Below, in pieces: positions 32,450-43,547 of a stretch of 64,000 nucleotides of DNA. This DNA comes from Symbiodinium natans. Its lineage: Eukaryota; Sar; Dinophyceae; Suessiales; Symbiodiniaceae. A program made the translations under genes and the position numbers. The stretch spans positions 174,516 through 238,515 of the forward strand of contig CAJNDS010000075.1 of assembly GCA_905221605.1 (NCBI GenBank), given 5' to 3'. Under the pieces are notes generated by a model, which searched no databases, had not been told where the DNA came from, and saw only the letters and a program-made list of their open reading frames with translations. Each line of letters starts with the position of its first letter. Positions within the stretch are counted from its first letter, which is position 1.

Positions 32450-33173
32450 TGCAAAGGTTGTGGCATTCTGGCGATGGCCTTCTTTTGCATGTACATCCTC
32501 ATCAAGTCCAGTTTCCGTCGCAAGGCGGTGAAAAACCCTCTAGGTCACACCAGCGTGTCCGAAAGGCGGGAGACGGCGCCGCTGAGAATCCTCCGAGGAG
32601 TGATAAAGAAGTATTCGGAGAAGAAGGAGTGGGGAGTGATCGGGGTGAGGGAATCCGAGTCCGATTCAGAATCAGACGACGAGACTATGGTCCGCTTCCT
32701 GCGCAGTGAGCGGGACCGCGTGGGCTTGCAGCCTGGGGACCCCGTCATTTTCAGGGCGATCCCGGATCCTCATATGCAGGGATGGCTGTTGGCGGAGACC
32801 ATCTGGAAAGCCCCGCAGGACACCAGCTCGAACTCCAACGAAGTTTTTGGGGGTTTTAGGGTTTGCTTTTTGTTGGGGGGGGCCGTGGGTGTATTCGCGA
32901 AGTTCCATGCAAAACACAGGAGGCAAGCAGGCCCCCAGCGCAGCCGGACTCTCTTGCAAAGCGCAAGGTGCCCCAGGCTGCGCCAAAAGAGCCCGGACGG
33001 CATTTAAGCCCTCACGTCCGAAAACCCTTAAACCCCAAACGGGCTCGGTTCTTGGCTGGCTTATTGTTGATAACGGATGTTCAAACTGTGCGCTTGCGGC
33101 TTCAGACTTTAGGATTTTGCAAAGTCAGGACAACGGCAAAGTCCTTTCCAAAAAAGTTCTCGCAGAAGTTTAG
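32450..33173 (+). CDS. Cold-shock-like domain protein (5' end uncertain)
   Basis: The main exon, from about 32450 to 32842, contains LRILRGVIKKYSEKKEWGV, an acid/serine insert (ESESDSESDDE), MVRFLRSERDRVG, then LQPGDPVIFRAIPDP. This matches the layout of cold-shock domains (strand 1 with GVIKxY..KKxWGxI, later GDPVxF), which bind single-stranded RNA or DNA; the acidic loop is extra. The next exon starts at 32920 (EASRPPAQPDSLAKRK) after a 77-nt GT-AG intron that begins GTTTTTGGGGGTTTTAGGG. A last exon 33129-33173 (DNGKVLSKKVLAEV, TAG) fits in phase 0. The segment before the domain (ILAMAFFCMYILIK) is hydrophobic and may not be coding. Confidence 0.55.
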
Positions 33174-33617
33174 AGCCGAGGCCGACTGAGGGGCGGCGCC
33201 CAGGGCAAAGCCGGGCAAAGCGCGCGAAATCGCGGACTTCGAAGCTCCGGTCGTTTGCATCGCCTGGCCGCATGGCGACTAACTGGAAACAGCCTTTGAA
33301 ACATCTTCAAGCATGTTCTGGGTTGGCTCAGGATTGGCCGGATTTAGGGGCTCTGGGACACAGAACCAACTCTCAGGCTCTCAGTCAGATCAGTCAGGTG
33401 TGAGGGACGTTAGGACTCCTGAGGTCGTTGTGAGGTGTTTTCAGGGTTTGGGGGCATTTGTTTCTTTCCGCACAAGCGGCTGCTGAGGGCTAGGGCAGCA
33501 CTTTCGGTGACAGCATGGGACAGACAACGCATGCCTTCCGCGCTGTTGTGTTCTTGTCTCTCATACACTCAACACCCTCAACCCTATGAATCCCAAATCG
33601 CCGCCAGATCGACCAAG

Positions 33618-33674
33618 GTGAATGGCAAAGATCCATTCAAAAAGCTGCGGTTCCCGCTGCCCTTCGGCATCTGA
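33618..33674 (+). CDS. Possible terminal exon
   Basis: After C-rich sequence (ACACCCTCAACCCTATG...GACCAAG) the frame reads VNGKDPFKKLRFPLPFGI and stops at TGA, 19 codons in phase 0. It could end an unidentified gene or be an alternative end for the cold-shock-like gene. An overlapping frame at 33622-33957 (CRKFVRFRGHWHHR, cysteine-rich) is an alternative reading. Confidence 0.35.
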   Translation: MNGKDPFKKLRFPLPFGI

Positions 33675-33969
33675 GCTTGGGAAGTGCACCAGGCAATACC
33701 AGGCACTTCGAGTAGTCGAAAGGTGTCGAAAGTTTGTCAGATTTCGAGGGCACTGGCATCACAGAAGCCGGTCAAAGACTGATGGGCGAGCAGCCTCGAA
33801 AAAAGGCGGAGGGCCGCGGCACTTAGCTTGTGCATCGTGCAGGGAAACTACGGCCATGAAGCAACCGGTTTCGTGCTGCAGGGTGCGGTTCAAGCCGGAT
33901 TGGATCCTCAGTCTCTGCACACCATGTGCGGAGAGCCTGAACTTTCGAGCGTTTTGAGCTGTCTCTGTT

Positions 33970-34007
33970 AGAGGGGCCGCGCTCTGCGCTCAGCGAGCGG
34001 CCCTCTA
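33970..34007 (+). promoter_or_regulatory. GC-rich hairpin just before the zinc-finger start codon
   Basis: AGAGGGGCCGC and GCGGCCCTCT form a 10-bp stem with one bulged G around a 16-base loop, ending six bases before ATG 34013. If it is in the mRNA leader it would be a stable structure next to the start codon. Confidence 0.5.
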
Positions 34008-34012
34008 CGGCC

Positions 34013-37000
34013 ATGTCCGCCGATGCAGTGCCAGATGCGTTCAGCCAGGCACTTGCAGCAGCAGCTCAGCAGGCTCAGGAGGCTTCGTGCCAGCACCAAG
34101 AGGATGTCTGATGTTTGCGACCTTTTCTGTCAGAGAAACCTACTGTACTAAGTACTAAGGCTAAGGCACAAATGTTTATGGTTAGGGACGGGGCTACGCG
34201 CCGGGTTTGCTGCTTTTAGGTGGCACATGGTTGCACAGAACCTCTGAGGCAGTGGCTCAAGCGGCAGCGGCTCAAACAGCGGCAGCTCCCGCGCCGGAAG
34301 CTGGCGATGCGAACGGGGCGCTGGCTGCTTTTGCAGCAGCCGGGGCACACACCTCAGAATCCTCAGAATTCGAGCGGTTTCTACAGACCTTTCTCTCCCA
34401 CTCCAAGTACGTCCACATTCTTCCTCTCTGAGGTTCCTGCGTTCCAAATGCTGGCACTGAACCCTCAGTTAGCTGCTGCCTATGGGGGTGCCGCCGTGCC
34501 GTCCTCGGGTGCCTCTTGCATCTGAAGCATCCTGAAACAGCTTGTCACTCAGGTGCCGCTCGTTGACCCAATGTAGGGCTCTTAGATGCTCTTAGTATCT
34601 TTGAGTCATGACCATGTTGCAGGCATCTGAATAAGTTCGAGCTGCCAAGGTTCAAAGCTTAAAGTCATTTACAGTTTAAGGCCGTTCTGCTGAGCTGAAG
34701 CCACCTTGAGTCGAATCGAGCAGACTATTCACAACAAGTTTAGCTCAGCGTCAGGGCAATGGCCATGATATGCCATGAGAACCAAGGTATGCTCAGCTGC
34801 AAGCGAATGCCGCTGCACTGTGCGGCCTGCAGTAGACTCTGCAAGACTTCAGCTGGGTTTTGAGAACGTTCGCTCTTGAAAAGTTTCATTTTTTTGGGCA
34901 GGCTTTCACGGGCTCAGGTTCATCGCACAGTAGCTGCAACATGCTGCGCACCTGGAGTCTGAAACCAGGACCCCGGTTAAACCCCAGACTTGCAGGTACC
35001 AGTACGCAGCGTTGGCTGGCTTAACACAACAGACTGCTGGACTGGCGGAAGTGGCGCCAACGCCTGCAGCCGGAGTGGCGAAAGGCGAAAGTGGGCGTGG
35101 GAGTGTTTGACTATGTGCTCTTTGTTTTGCATGCAGCACGGCACATCGTCCCCATAGTGGTTCACGGGGCCGCACCCTAACTTGGTTACACAGTGGATCA
35201 ACCACCTTTCAGTTCGTACATTGCCTTTGCAGCCCTCGTTTGCAAACTCACAAGTAGCTCCATTCTCAATCCAGCTCGAAAAGTTCCCCTACTCTCACAA
35301 AAGCTGCTCTTACGTGCAAGGCACTCCCCCAAGTAAAGACAGGCAAGTGAACAAAGTTCCTGAATACCTCGGAGGGTGGAATGCCGGCAAACAAGCGTTG
35401 CACTGAGACATCCTCTCGACAAGTCCCACACACTTGAAAGGGCCCCAAAACCTTCACTCGAAAGCCCGGCCCCAAATCAAGTCAAGACCGCATAGAGCTA
35501 AACCATAGCAGTAAGAGTCGCAATGACGAGGCAAACGCCCCCAATGGCCATCAAACGCCTAAACCTACAGGCAGTCCCTCTTGGGTGAAGCCTGGAGACT
35601 GGAACTGCAAAAGCTGCGGCGATCTGCAGTTCGCTAGGAACAGCAAGCGCGGCGCTCGGTGCAGCCGTACACAAGCTCAATGCGCCGGTGCTTGTCTGTC
35701 TGCTTGCCTGGCTGCCTGTGTCCGTGTGTATGGCACCGCCACATGACATTGAGCTTTAACCTATGCTGGCTCCTGTGATTGATGGGCCAGATGCCGGCGT
35801 TGTGGTGCCGACAAGCCCTCCGAAGCCGAGATTGCGGCCCAGGTGCCGGTCTTTGGGGGCTTAGGGATGTTGAGTAGAGATTGCCCCTAAGTAGCCCGTC
35901 CGCTTCAAGCACAAGCCGCGATTCAAGCACTCCCGGTCCAAGCACAACGCACGCGATATCATGCGATTCAAGCGCAAATTCTGAGTTCAAACACAATGCC
36001 TGATTCAAGCACTGGCGATTCAAGCACTACAAACGATGCCAGAAAAGCCGAAGTTTCCTAAAACCCCTGAACCCAAAACCCCCGGAAAGCCTCAAAGCCC
36101 TTAAGTATGACCACCCGTGCCTGAGAACCTTAACCCGTGTGCAAACCCCCTAAACTCTAAAGCCCCAACAACCTGCCAACCCTAAAAGCCGTAAATCCTA
36201 TCCCCTACAAGCCAGAAACATCCATAAACACCCCGCAAAAACCCTAACCTTAAAAGTCAAGAGAGAGACCTGGGGTGGAGGTGCAGAATCGCCAGTTAGG
36301 GTTTTGGGTTTAGGGTTGAAGAGCACGAATCCCGCCGAGCCGCGTCAGTGCCCGAATCCCGTTTGCGCGAATCTGCCATCCGGTTCTCGAATCCACATGT
36401 GCGCGAATCGGTCTCAAAATCCCCACTCCCTAAAGCTCTGCCCGGAAGCGTCCCCAAACCTTGAGCGACCGTGCTCTGCACGATGCAAGCAGACTGCGCC
36501 CGATCAACAAAAACGGTCTGCCTCACATGGGCATTGTTGGACCATTGACACACACACACACACACTAAAACCATCTAAGCCAGGTTTAAGATCTCAACAT
36601 ATTCGGCCTTGTGGCCAAACGAGCATCGGTCAAAGGTTGCCGCGGACCTACAGGGAACCCAAAGCCCCCAAGGCCTGAAAAGCGCATAAACTTATGCAAA
36701 GCTCAGAAGCCCTCGAAAGCCGAAAAAGCAGGCTACGGCCACTGCAGCTGCAGCTACTTTGGGGCTGAGCAGCTCAGTCGCCCTTGCGCCGATTCATGGA
36801 GCACATGGAGCTTGTAGCTTGCGGGGTTTGCGTTTAGGACTTCTGCGGCATGCCATATTTGTTGTGTTTCGGGCTGAGGCTGAGCTTTAATACAAGGAAT
36901 AATACATTGACAAGGATAATTTCTGATCCACTTTTTGAACTGCTTGTGTGGCAGGGCCTACAGATGCGACCTGGCGACTGGATTTGTACAGCTTGCGGTG

Positions 37001-40000
37001 ATCACGTCTTCGCCAAGAACACCTCCTGCCGGAAGTGTGGTCAAGCCTGGCACGATTGCAGGGGATGTGAAGTGGGGCCCATTTCTGATATTTTCGTCGT
37101 GCTTGCAGTTCCTTGAAAGTGCTGCCAATTATACTGAAAAAATCTGCTGGAACCCCTCCTGCCAGGCTATCTGCTAGTGTTGGCGACGAGCATATCTGTT
37201 GTAGCTGCTGCCTGAACAGTTGTGACTGCCAGTTTGGCCAGGAACACCACGTCCCAACGGCGTCGTGTACTTCCGACATGTCTTACACCCGTACCACTCA
37301 CGGATCCAAAACTGTCAGCTCCAATCCGCCCCGCAGTAAAAGGATGTATCTTCCAGGACGGCCCTGGCTGGTGCCGCTGGTGCCGCTGGTCGCACGTCAT
37401 CCGCCTCACCCTAAGGCCCTCAGATCTTCGACAATGGAGCCCGGAAAGCAAGATAAGAATGCTGGACTCCGGGCTCAAGCCTTCCTTGCAGAATTCATGT
37501 CTCACAATATTTGTGACATTTGTGCAACCCGAAACCTTTCCTGTCGTGACCCTCGACCCCCGTGAACTGTGGCACATATTGGCCTAGGCTGCGCGTGATG
37601 GAGACTGGAATTGCAAGATGTGTCGCTCGACTGCATCTGGTTGCGAGTACAGGAAAAACTTCGCTTCCGTCGCACACCGCGAAGCCAGATGATGAGTATA
37701 GGAATAGACAGTATGGGCTCCATGCATGTAGTGCCTCTAAGTCCGTGTGGAAATTGTGTCCTAGTGGTTGATAATGGTTTTTGTATCCGCTAAGAGGCCT
37801 CAGAATATGAAATACTGCATTTGTCTAGCCTACTGGCTCTTATTCTTAGGAAGTTAACAGGGCTTATTTGGGCTTCTTTGGAAGCCTGGGTACGATTGTA
37901 ATTACAAAGCTCACGAACCACCCATGAACCACTTTCCCTTGGTCCTTTGGTGAATTAGTATTTAAGTTTCATTCATCCGTTCGCTTCCTAATATAATGGG
38001 GGAGTGAGCGAACAGCCGATAGAATAATTTCGCGATTGCGAGGGGGGGGAGCCGGACTTGCCTCCATGTTTGATCATGTTTGGGGGTCGGTCAAACCTTG
38101 CTAGAGAACACCGATTTGCAGCCGCAACTTGGGTAGGGCTTCAAAAAGCCCATTGAGCGACTTGCCAGTCGGAAGTTGCGGCTCCAACAGCCTCTGGTGT
38201 GTAGGGGAAGAAAACAGATGGGCCTTTTCGTAACTGCAGGAAGCTCCATAAATGTGGACCTTGTCTGCCATCCGCAGCCAGCCGTGTTTTTAAGTTTCCT
38301 CATCCCCCCCATGTTCAGCCCAAGGCTGGTTACATCATACGACGATGTCATAGGACATACGATGCTACTTCAGCACAATTGGGGGGGGTTACAGCATCCA
38401 TTCCACCCTGCCTCCCCCTGCTTTAACGGCTAAACTCGAAGGGTGTGCTCAAGGGTGGGTGTGTTCCTGCATGCGCGTCACCAGTTCAGTACTTGTACCC
38501 ATGCCGCTGCCCCAAGATGGTCCCAAACTGCCGGCTAAATTGATGGTAGCAGCGAGAAATTGGAGCGTGAGGAAGCCCACACCGCAAGCACACCAGTGGA
38601 TTGAACGACAGCCGGCAAAAGTGGGCAGTCGGTACTACCACGGTCAAATGCGGCAAACGCAGTATCTGGCTCAATGCTGTCGGCGCGCTGCGGAGGAAGT
38701 ACTTGCAGAAAAATTGGCACGAAGAAGGGGCGAAGAAACCGAGATCGATGCGAGGGCGGACGAGAAATAGGATGGGCACATTGAGTCACACCTAACCACG
38801 AATAATAGCAGGTGGTAATTTCATCCGCTCTCGCGAGGTCCAGGTGCAAGGTGAGGACACAACCCCAACACCCCCAGGCCTACATAGAACTAAGATCCCA
38901 GGTGGATGGGGTTTTGGGGGATTTTGGGGGCCGCGGGCCAAGCAACGGCTTGGTTTAGGGCGGCCGGTGTGGAGACACCGCCCCATCGGCCTTGCAGAAA
39001 CTTGTCTGACTACTTTGTTCCCCAGCCTTCAATCCTGACCCCCGAAGGTGGAGATCTTCAGTTTGCACGCAATGCCACCTGCAGGCAGATTGCTGAGAAT
39101 AAGGAGGGTTGCGGTTTAGACTGTATTGACTCATCTAGACTCCAGACCCTGTTTGAGGCTGGAAAGTTTGTAGGGACTTCGGACTTTGGGCCTCAGAGGT
39201 TTTCCTGTTGAGGCGTTTAGGAATTTACTTTCTCTCCGCAGAGTGGGTTATAGCTTTGTTTGCATCCTTTGGCTTGGTACCAGTAGGATTCACTAGGACT
39301 CAGTAGGAGGAGTGGAGGAGGAGCTGCGACGCTGAAGTGCGGTTGAAGGTGACTGGGACCGCCGCCGGTCCTTAATCCCAAAGCTTCAAACCCAATAAAC
39401 GGCCCTAAGCCCATAGAAGCCCAAAATCATCCCAAGCCCCAACCTAAAAAACCCTGAACCCTAAAGTCCTACAGCCTTCAACACCTCAAAAAAGGGTAGA
39501 GTCTGGTGCAGGCGGTGCGGCACGGAGAAGCCTGCCGACGCGGGTCTAACACCGGCCGTGGCGCCCTCGGCCACCTTCATAATCATTCATAATTCATATT
39601 TCATACGAATTAGGTGTTAGGATGCTTCAGGTCTTCAAGGTTGGGGGGCTTTGAGGGTTTAGGAGTTGGAGCCCACGGGCGAGGGGTATCTAGATAGAAT
39701 TCTCTAGAAGCTTGATGCTTGTGATGTTCTAGCGTTCGGGTTGTGACATGCAAGGCCTTGGGTGTAGGACTTTGAGGTTGGTTTAGGTTGAGATGTCGTA
39801 GTTTGCGCGCTGGGGGGGGGGGGGGGCTGGGGATTCCTTTCCCAGACCCGGGGTTTAGGCCGTTCCTAAGCCCTTAGCCTGCGTCTCAGGTAGCGACAGC
39901 ACCTGCATCACCCTACGCCGCCAGGGGCAAAGACATTCCGGCGGGCTGTAGGAATGTTTGGAAAAGAAGGTTAGAGCCAGGGCATGGAGTTTAGGGTTTT

Positions 40001-42676
40001 GGGTTCACTAAGGTTTCCAGTCAAGGAACGTGTCAACTACCCGAAAGTGGTACAAAGAAGGACGGCATGAGGCTCCTTGACAAGGGGGCCACAGTCCGAT
40101 CAATCCCAAGCAGCAGCAAGAAACCTCCATGGCACAGGGCAAGTCCACACAGAACCTTCTCCCTAAGCCACCCGAACCAACAAGACTTGCTTTTTCGATC
40201 GGTTGTTTGGATGCATTTTATAAACCATCGGTAAGTCCTCAACCAACAAGATCTGTTTTTGCCAACTCTGACAACGGCTGTTACAGAGGGGCTGGTTCTG
40301 TGAAGATCGGCGTTTCGCTGAGGCACGGGTGCCCGGGGGCGATCTGCGCCCTGGAGATTGGATGTGCCCTCGATGTGGAGCTGCAGCCCTACGGTGGCCT
40401 TATTGCGACAATGTGACAATGTGGCATCCTGCACTTCCCGCTGAGGACCATGTCTTCGCCAGAAACGAGCACTGCAGGCCGGTCAGTTTGGTGGTGGTCA
40501 GGTCAGATGCATTTGTGGCTGCCTTTAAACTATCTTTTGTGCCTCATCTTTGGAGATGTTTAGAGACTCGTGAATTGGAGCTTTCGCTGGGTTTGTACTA
40601 TGTACGGAGCTGGTAGTGTGCGTAAAGTGTTATCATAATCTTTGTTATGTGTGATTGTATTCCTAATTCGAGAAATGACGACAAGGGCCTCCATTTGTCC
40701 AATTGCTGACAAGCAGTTGCGCTTCTACACTCGTTGCTGGCAATCAGGAGGTGCGGACAAACTCGCCCTACTGGCCACGACATGGCAGCTATGGCGGCAG
40801 CCGGCACACTGCCTCCCACAGTGGCTGCAGCAAAGGACTCAGGTGAGTTTTCATTGAGACTTCGCTGCCTGCGTAGTTGCTACAACGATAACGATGTGAG
40901 AAGCAGCTGTTCGTTTTGAAAGGCTGAGAAATCGAGGGAGGGGCCTTAAGTCTCGTTGCAACCCATCCCTCCGTCCACCCCGGATATCCGCGGTTGGGCG
41001 GGCAGCTTTGAAGCACAAACCAGCCCGAGTTGGCACGGCACCTTTCTGGCCCAACACTGTCCCAAAGCATGATTCTCACAGGGATGGCTCTGGCCTGCGT
41101 GTTCCTGTGGATTCATGTCGGGGCTGACAATGAGAGAGTGAGAATGAGCGAATGGAGTGAGTGAGTCACAGGCTCAGTGGGTGATCGAGTGCATGCTTGA
41201 GCAAGTGCCTGCAAGGTGCGCAAGCGGTTGCACGCAAAAAACCCTAAACCCAGCTCTTCGAGCGCACCCCCGACCTCGTCCCCGCGTGGTGACAAAAGAA
41301 GCCGCCGCCTCTTATGTATGAAAAGGGTATCGATAGGGACTGCGCAGGGACCCCCGCTAAAACTTGTTCATGGGTCATGTCGTGGTGTGGCGTTCTGATT
41401 GGTGGGCCCCCCTCGATCCTCATGCCAGGCTGGATTTCCCACTTTTTTTCACTGAGGATCTTGCTCTACACCTTTCGAACCCTAAACTTTAAACACAGTT
41501 AGGAGTCCAATTTGGTTTAATTCAGGGATCAGAATATCTTCAAAAGTTTTCGTCAGAACGAAGCAAAGGATGCCACTACAATGCGACTTAACATGCTAAA
41601 ACATCTAAGCTAGTTGGGCCTGATTGCCCTCATTCGTTCTTTCTTGTACCAAATTTGCAGACGGCTGAGTCCCGGATGATTCTGTACCTCCGAAGTTCGA
41701 GAGCCTCGGATGTTGCCAACGCACAAGTTTGCAGCAAAAACAAGCACCTCTAAACCCTCAACCATAAAACCCTAAACCCTAAACCCGGAAACCCTCAGGG
41801 CCGGCCAGACATGAAGCCGGGAGACTGGCAGTGCCCAAAGTGCCACGACCTGGTCTTCGCCAGGAATTCCTCGCACTGCCCTCAACCTTGGGGTTTAGGG
41901 TTTAGGGTTTCGGGTTTAGGGTTTAGGGTTCAGGCTGGTTCCAGATGGTTCAAGGTTCATGGAGGAGCAAAAGCATTGCCAGAGTAGGACTTCCGAGCAC
42001 GTTGCAGACATACCTAGAAGGGAGTTGAAGGTCACAAGGGCAGAAGGCCTGGTCCTGTGTTTTTATGCCTCTGTATCAGGTAGGGGCGAGGGATCGAGGC
42101 ATGCACTCAGGGTTCGGATGTTCCAAAGGGCTTTAGGGTGATGGCCTGGGGCCTTCGTCGAGTCCTCGGCAGGATTAGAGGTTTTGCATGAAGTTGTCGA
42201 ATGCTGCTGCACTTGCTGCTGCACTTCAAAGTCGAGTTTGCCCCCGCGGCTTCAGGACCAGGTGCATGAATGTGTTCGAAGGCAGAACCCCCAAAAACGC
42301 AGCCAAGTGACGGTTTTTGGGCAGTATTGTGGCTAGGGCATAGACGTTGTTTCGGATTCTGAGCTTCTGCCTTTTCCAGAAACCCTTCAAAGCGAACACT
42401 GAGCCGACGCTTTGTGGGATGCATATAATATGCCTTTTGCGAGAGAGAGAGAGAGAGAGTGAACAAAAAAATGACCTAACCACTTCCTCTCTTTCCGGCG
42501 TGAACTTGATGAGCTCGGCAGGGGAGGGCGGAGGGGAGGGGCGAGTGCAGCACATCAATTGGGGGAAGGGGCGTTTCGACATCAACCCCCCGTGATCTCA
42601 AGTATGGCATCCGAGGTGCCGTCGATGTGGAACTGCCAAGCCCGAGCAGGATCGGGATCGCTCGCCCGGGCTTTAG
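34013..42676 (+). CDS. RanBP2-type zinc-finger protein, five or more fingers
   Basis: ATG 34013 (MSADAVPDAFSQALAAA), exon 1 to 34105. Exon 2, 34220 to 34497 or 34510, is Arg/Gln then Ser/Pro-rich (WLKRQRLKQRQLPRRKL). Exon 3 ends 35104 (LAGLTQQTAGLAEVAP). Finger 1: 35516-35646 plus 35791-35842 (GDWNCKSCGDLQFARNSK, then CRRCGADKP). Finger 2: 36955-37044 (GDWICTACGDHVFAKNTSC). Finger 3: 37588-37621, 39048-39084 and 39512 to about 39569. Finger 4: 40323-40379, 40446-40477 and 40748-40842. Finger 5: 41809-41872 and 42616-42676, then TAG. Each has W-x-C-x2-C-x10-C-x2-C after splicing, the family pattern for single-stranded RNA (GGU) binding. At least 396 residues; probably an RNA-binding or splicing factor. 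Exons may be missing between 37045 and 37587. Confidence 0.85.
38459..38770 (+). CDS. Open frame inside a zinc-finger intron
   Basis: A 103-residue frame ends in TAG and contains LPAKLMVAARNWSVRKP, RYYHGQMRQTQYLAQ, then RRAAEEVLAEKLARRRG. The charged helical C-terminus is protein-like. It sits in the 1.4-kb intron that splits finger 3, between exons that join perfectly without it. It could be an alternative exon with its own stop, a nested gene, or a remnant. A minus frame overlaps but reads less well. No family recognised. Confidence 0.35.
   Translation: MCSCMRVTSSVLVPMPLPQDGPKLPAKLMVAARNWSVRKPTPQAHQWIERQPAKVGSRYYHGQMRQTQYLAQCCRRAAEEVLAEKLARRRGEETEIDARADEK
41770..41786. repeat. CCCTAAA telomere-type motif before an exon
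   Basis: Two CCCTAAA units followed by CCC, in the 3' part of the intron that ends at 41808, just upstream of the last split zinc finger. Confidence 0.9.
41894..41928. repeat. TTTAGGG telomere-type array after an exon
   Basis: Two TTTAGGG units, one TTTCGGG and two more TTTAGGG units, starting 22 bases inside the intron whose GC donor is at 41873. It is complementary to the CCCTAAA motif on the other side of the 64-nt exon. Confidence 0.95.
42434..42460. repeat. GA microsatellite
   Basis: A short GAGAGAGA run inside the last intron of the zinc-finger gene. Confidence 0.9.
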
Positions 42677-43547
42677 CTTCAGCTCCAAATGGGGTCAAGG
42701 GTTTACTGCAGTGCAGCCGCAACGGCACTGGGATTACAAATTCTGACACCAAGCCGAACGCGCAAAGTCTTTGCAAAACATTTCCTTGCGGAATATTCGC
42801 GGAAGATGTATTTCGGGACATCTTTGTGTGGCTAACAAAGATTCTTATAACTTGTAACTGTAACCGGCTTCTTGGTGACCGACCCAGGCTCCCCTAAAGC
42901 CCACTGCATCTGAGGCGAAGCCCGGTGCGATAAGAGGCCTCCACTGGCCGGCGTCCGTGCTGGCCTTGGGAAACTCTTGTGATAGCTACTTCGTTCCCGC
43001 GCATTGAAGAAAAACCATGCCTCCAATGCCTAAGTCGTGCGCATTTTGATGTGCGCACGAGGTAGCGGCACCTGGAATGAGAGGGTACCGAAAGGGCGAC
43101 GACATGCGACGACTTGTCGTAAGCTTCATTCATACTAGCGGCCATGGAAACGTGGCACAAGCTTGGGTTTGTTCTCATGCGGGGGTTTCAAGTTGCAATG
43201 GCGAAGTTCTGGTGGAGGGCGCGAAGTCCTGCAAAATATGGAGTTGAGACGGGAGATGAGAATGCGTGCCGGTAAAAGTCCGCACTTGCACACTGCATGC
43301 CCTGTGACTTCTAAGTATTTCGCACTCAGAAAGATGGCCCACGTTTCCAAAAAAAGGCAAGAAGTTGTGGAGGGCCCGGAGCTCCAACGATGGCATTGTT
43401 CTTTCGCACAGAGCAGAACCCTGCAGAAGACAAGTCCAAGAAAGTCTCATGAAGCAAAGAAGTCTCAAGAAAGACTAAGGACGTTCCTGTGAGGGTTGAT
43501 TGCAGAGCTCGGGATTTCAGTCGTTTAGGTCTCGGGCTGCAGTTGAC

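Noticed and set aside
37130-37240. Cys-rich frame GDEHICCSCCLNSCDC between zinc fingers
   Set aside because: Resembles a finger start, but cysteine spacing and the tryptophan are wrong; may be a degenerate finger, not supported as an exon.
37355-37400. GPGWCRWCRW frame resembling a finger start
   Set aside because: Comes from a repeated GGTGCCGCT and lacks the residue between Trp and Cys; no matching second half.
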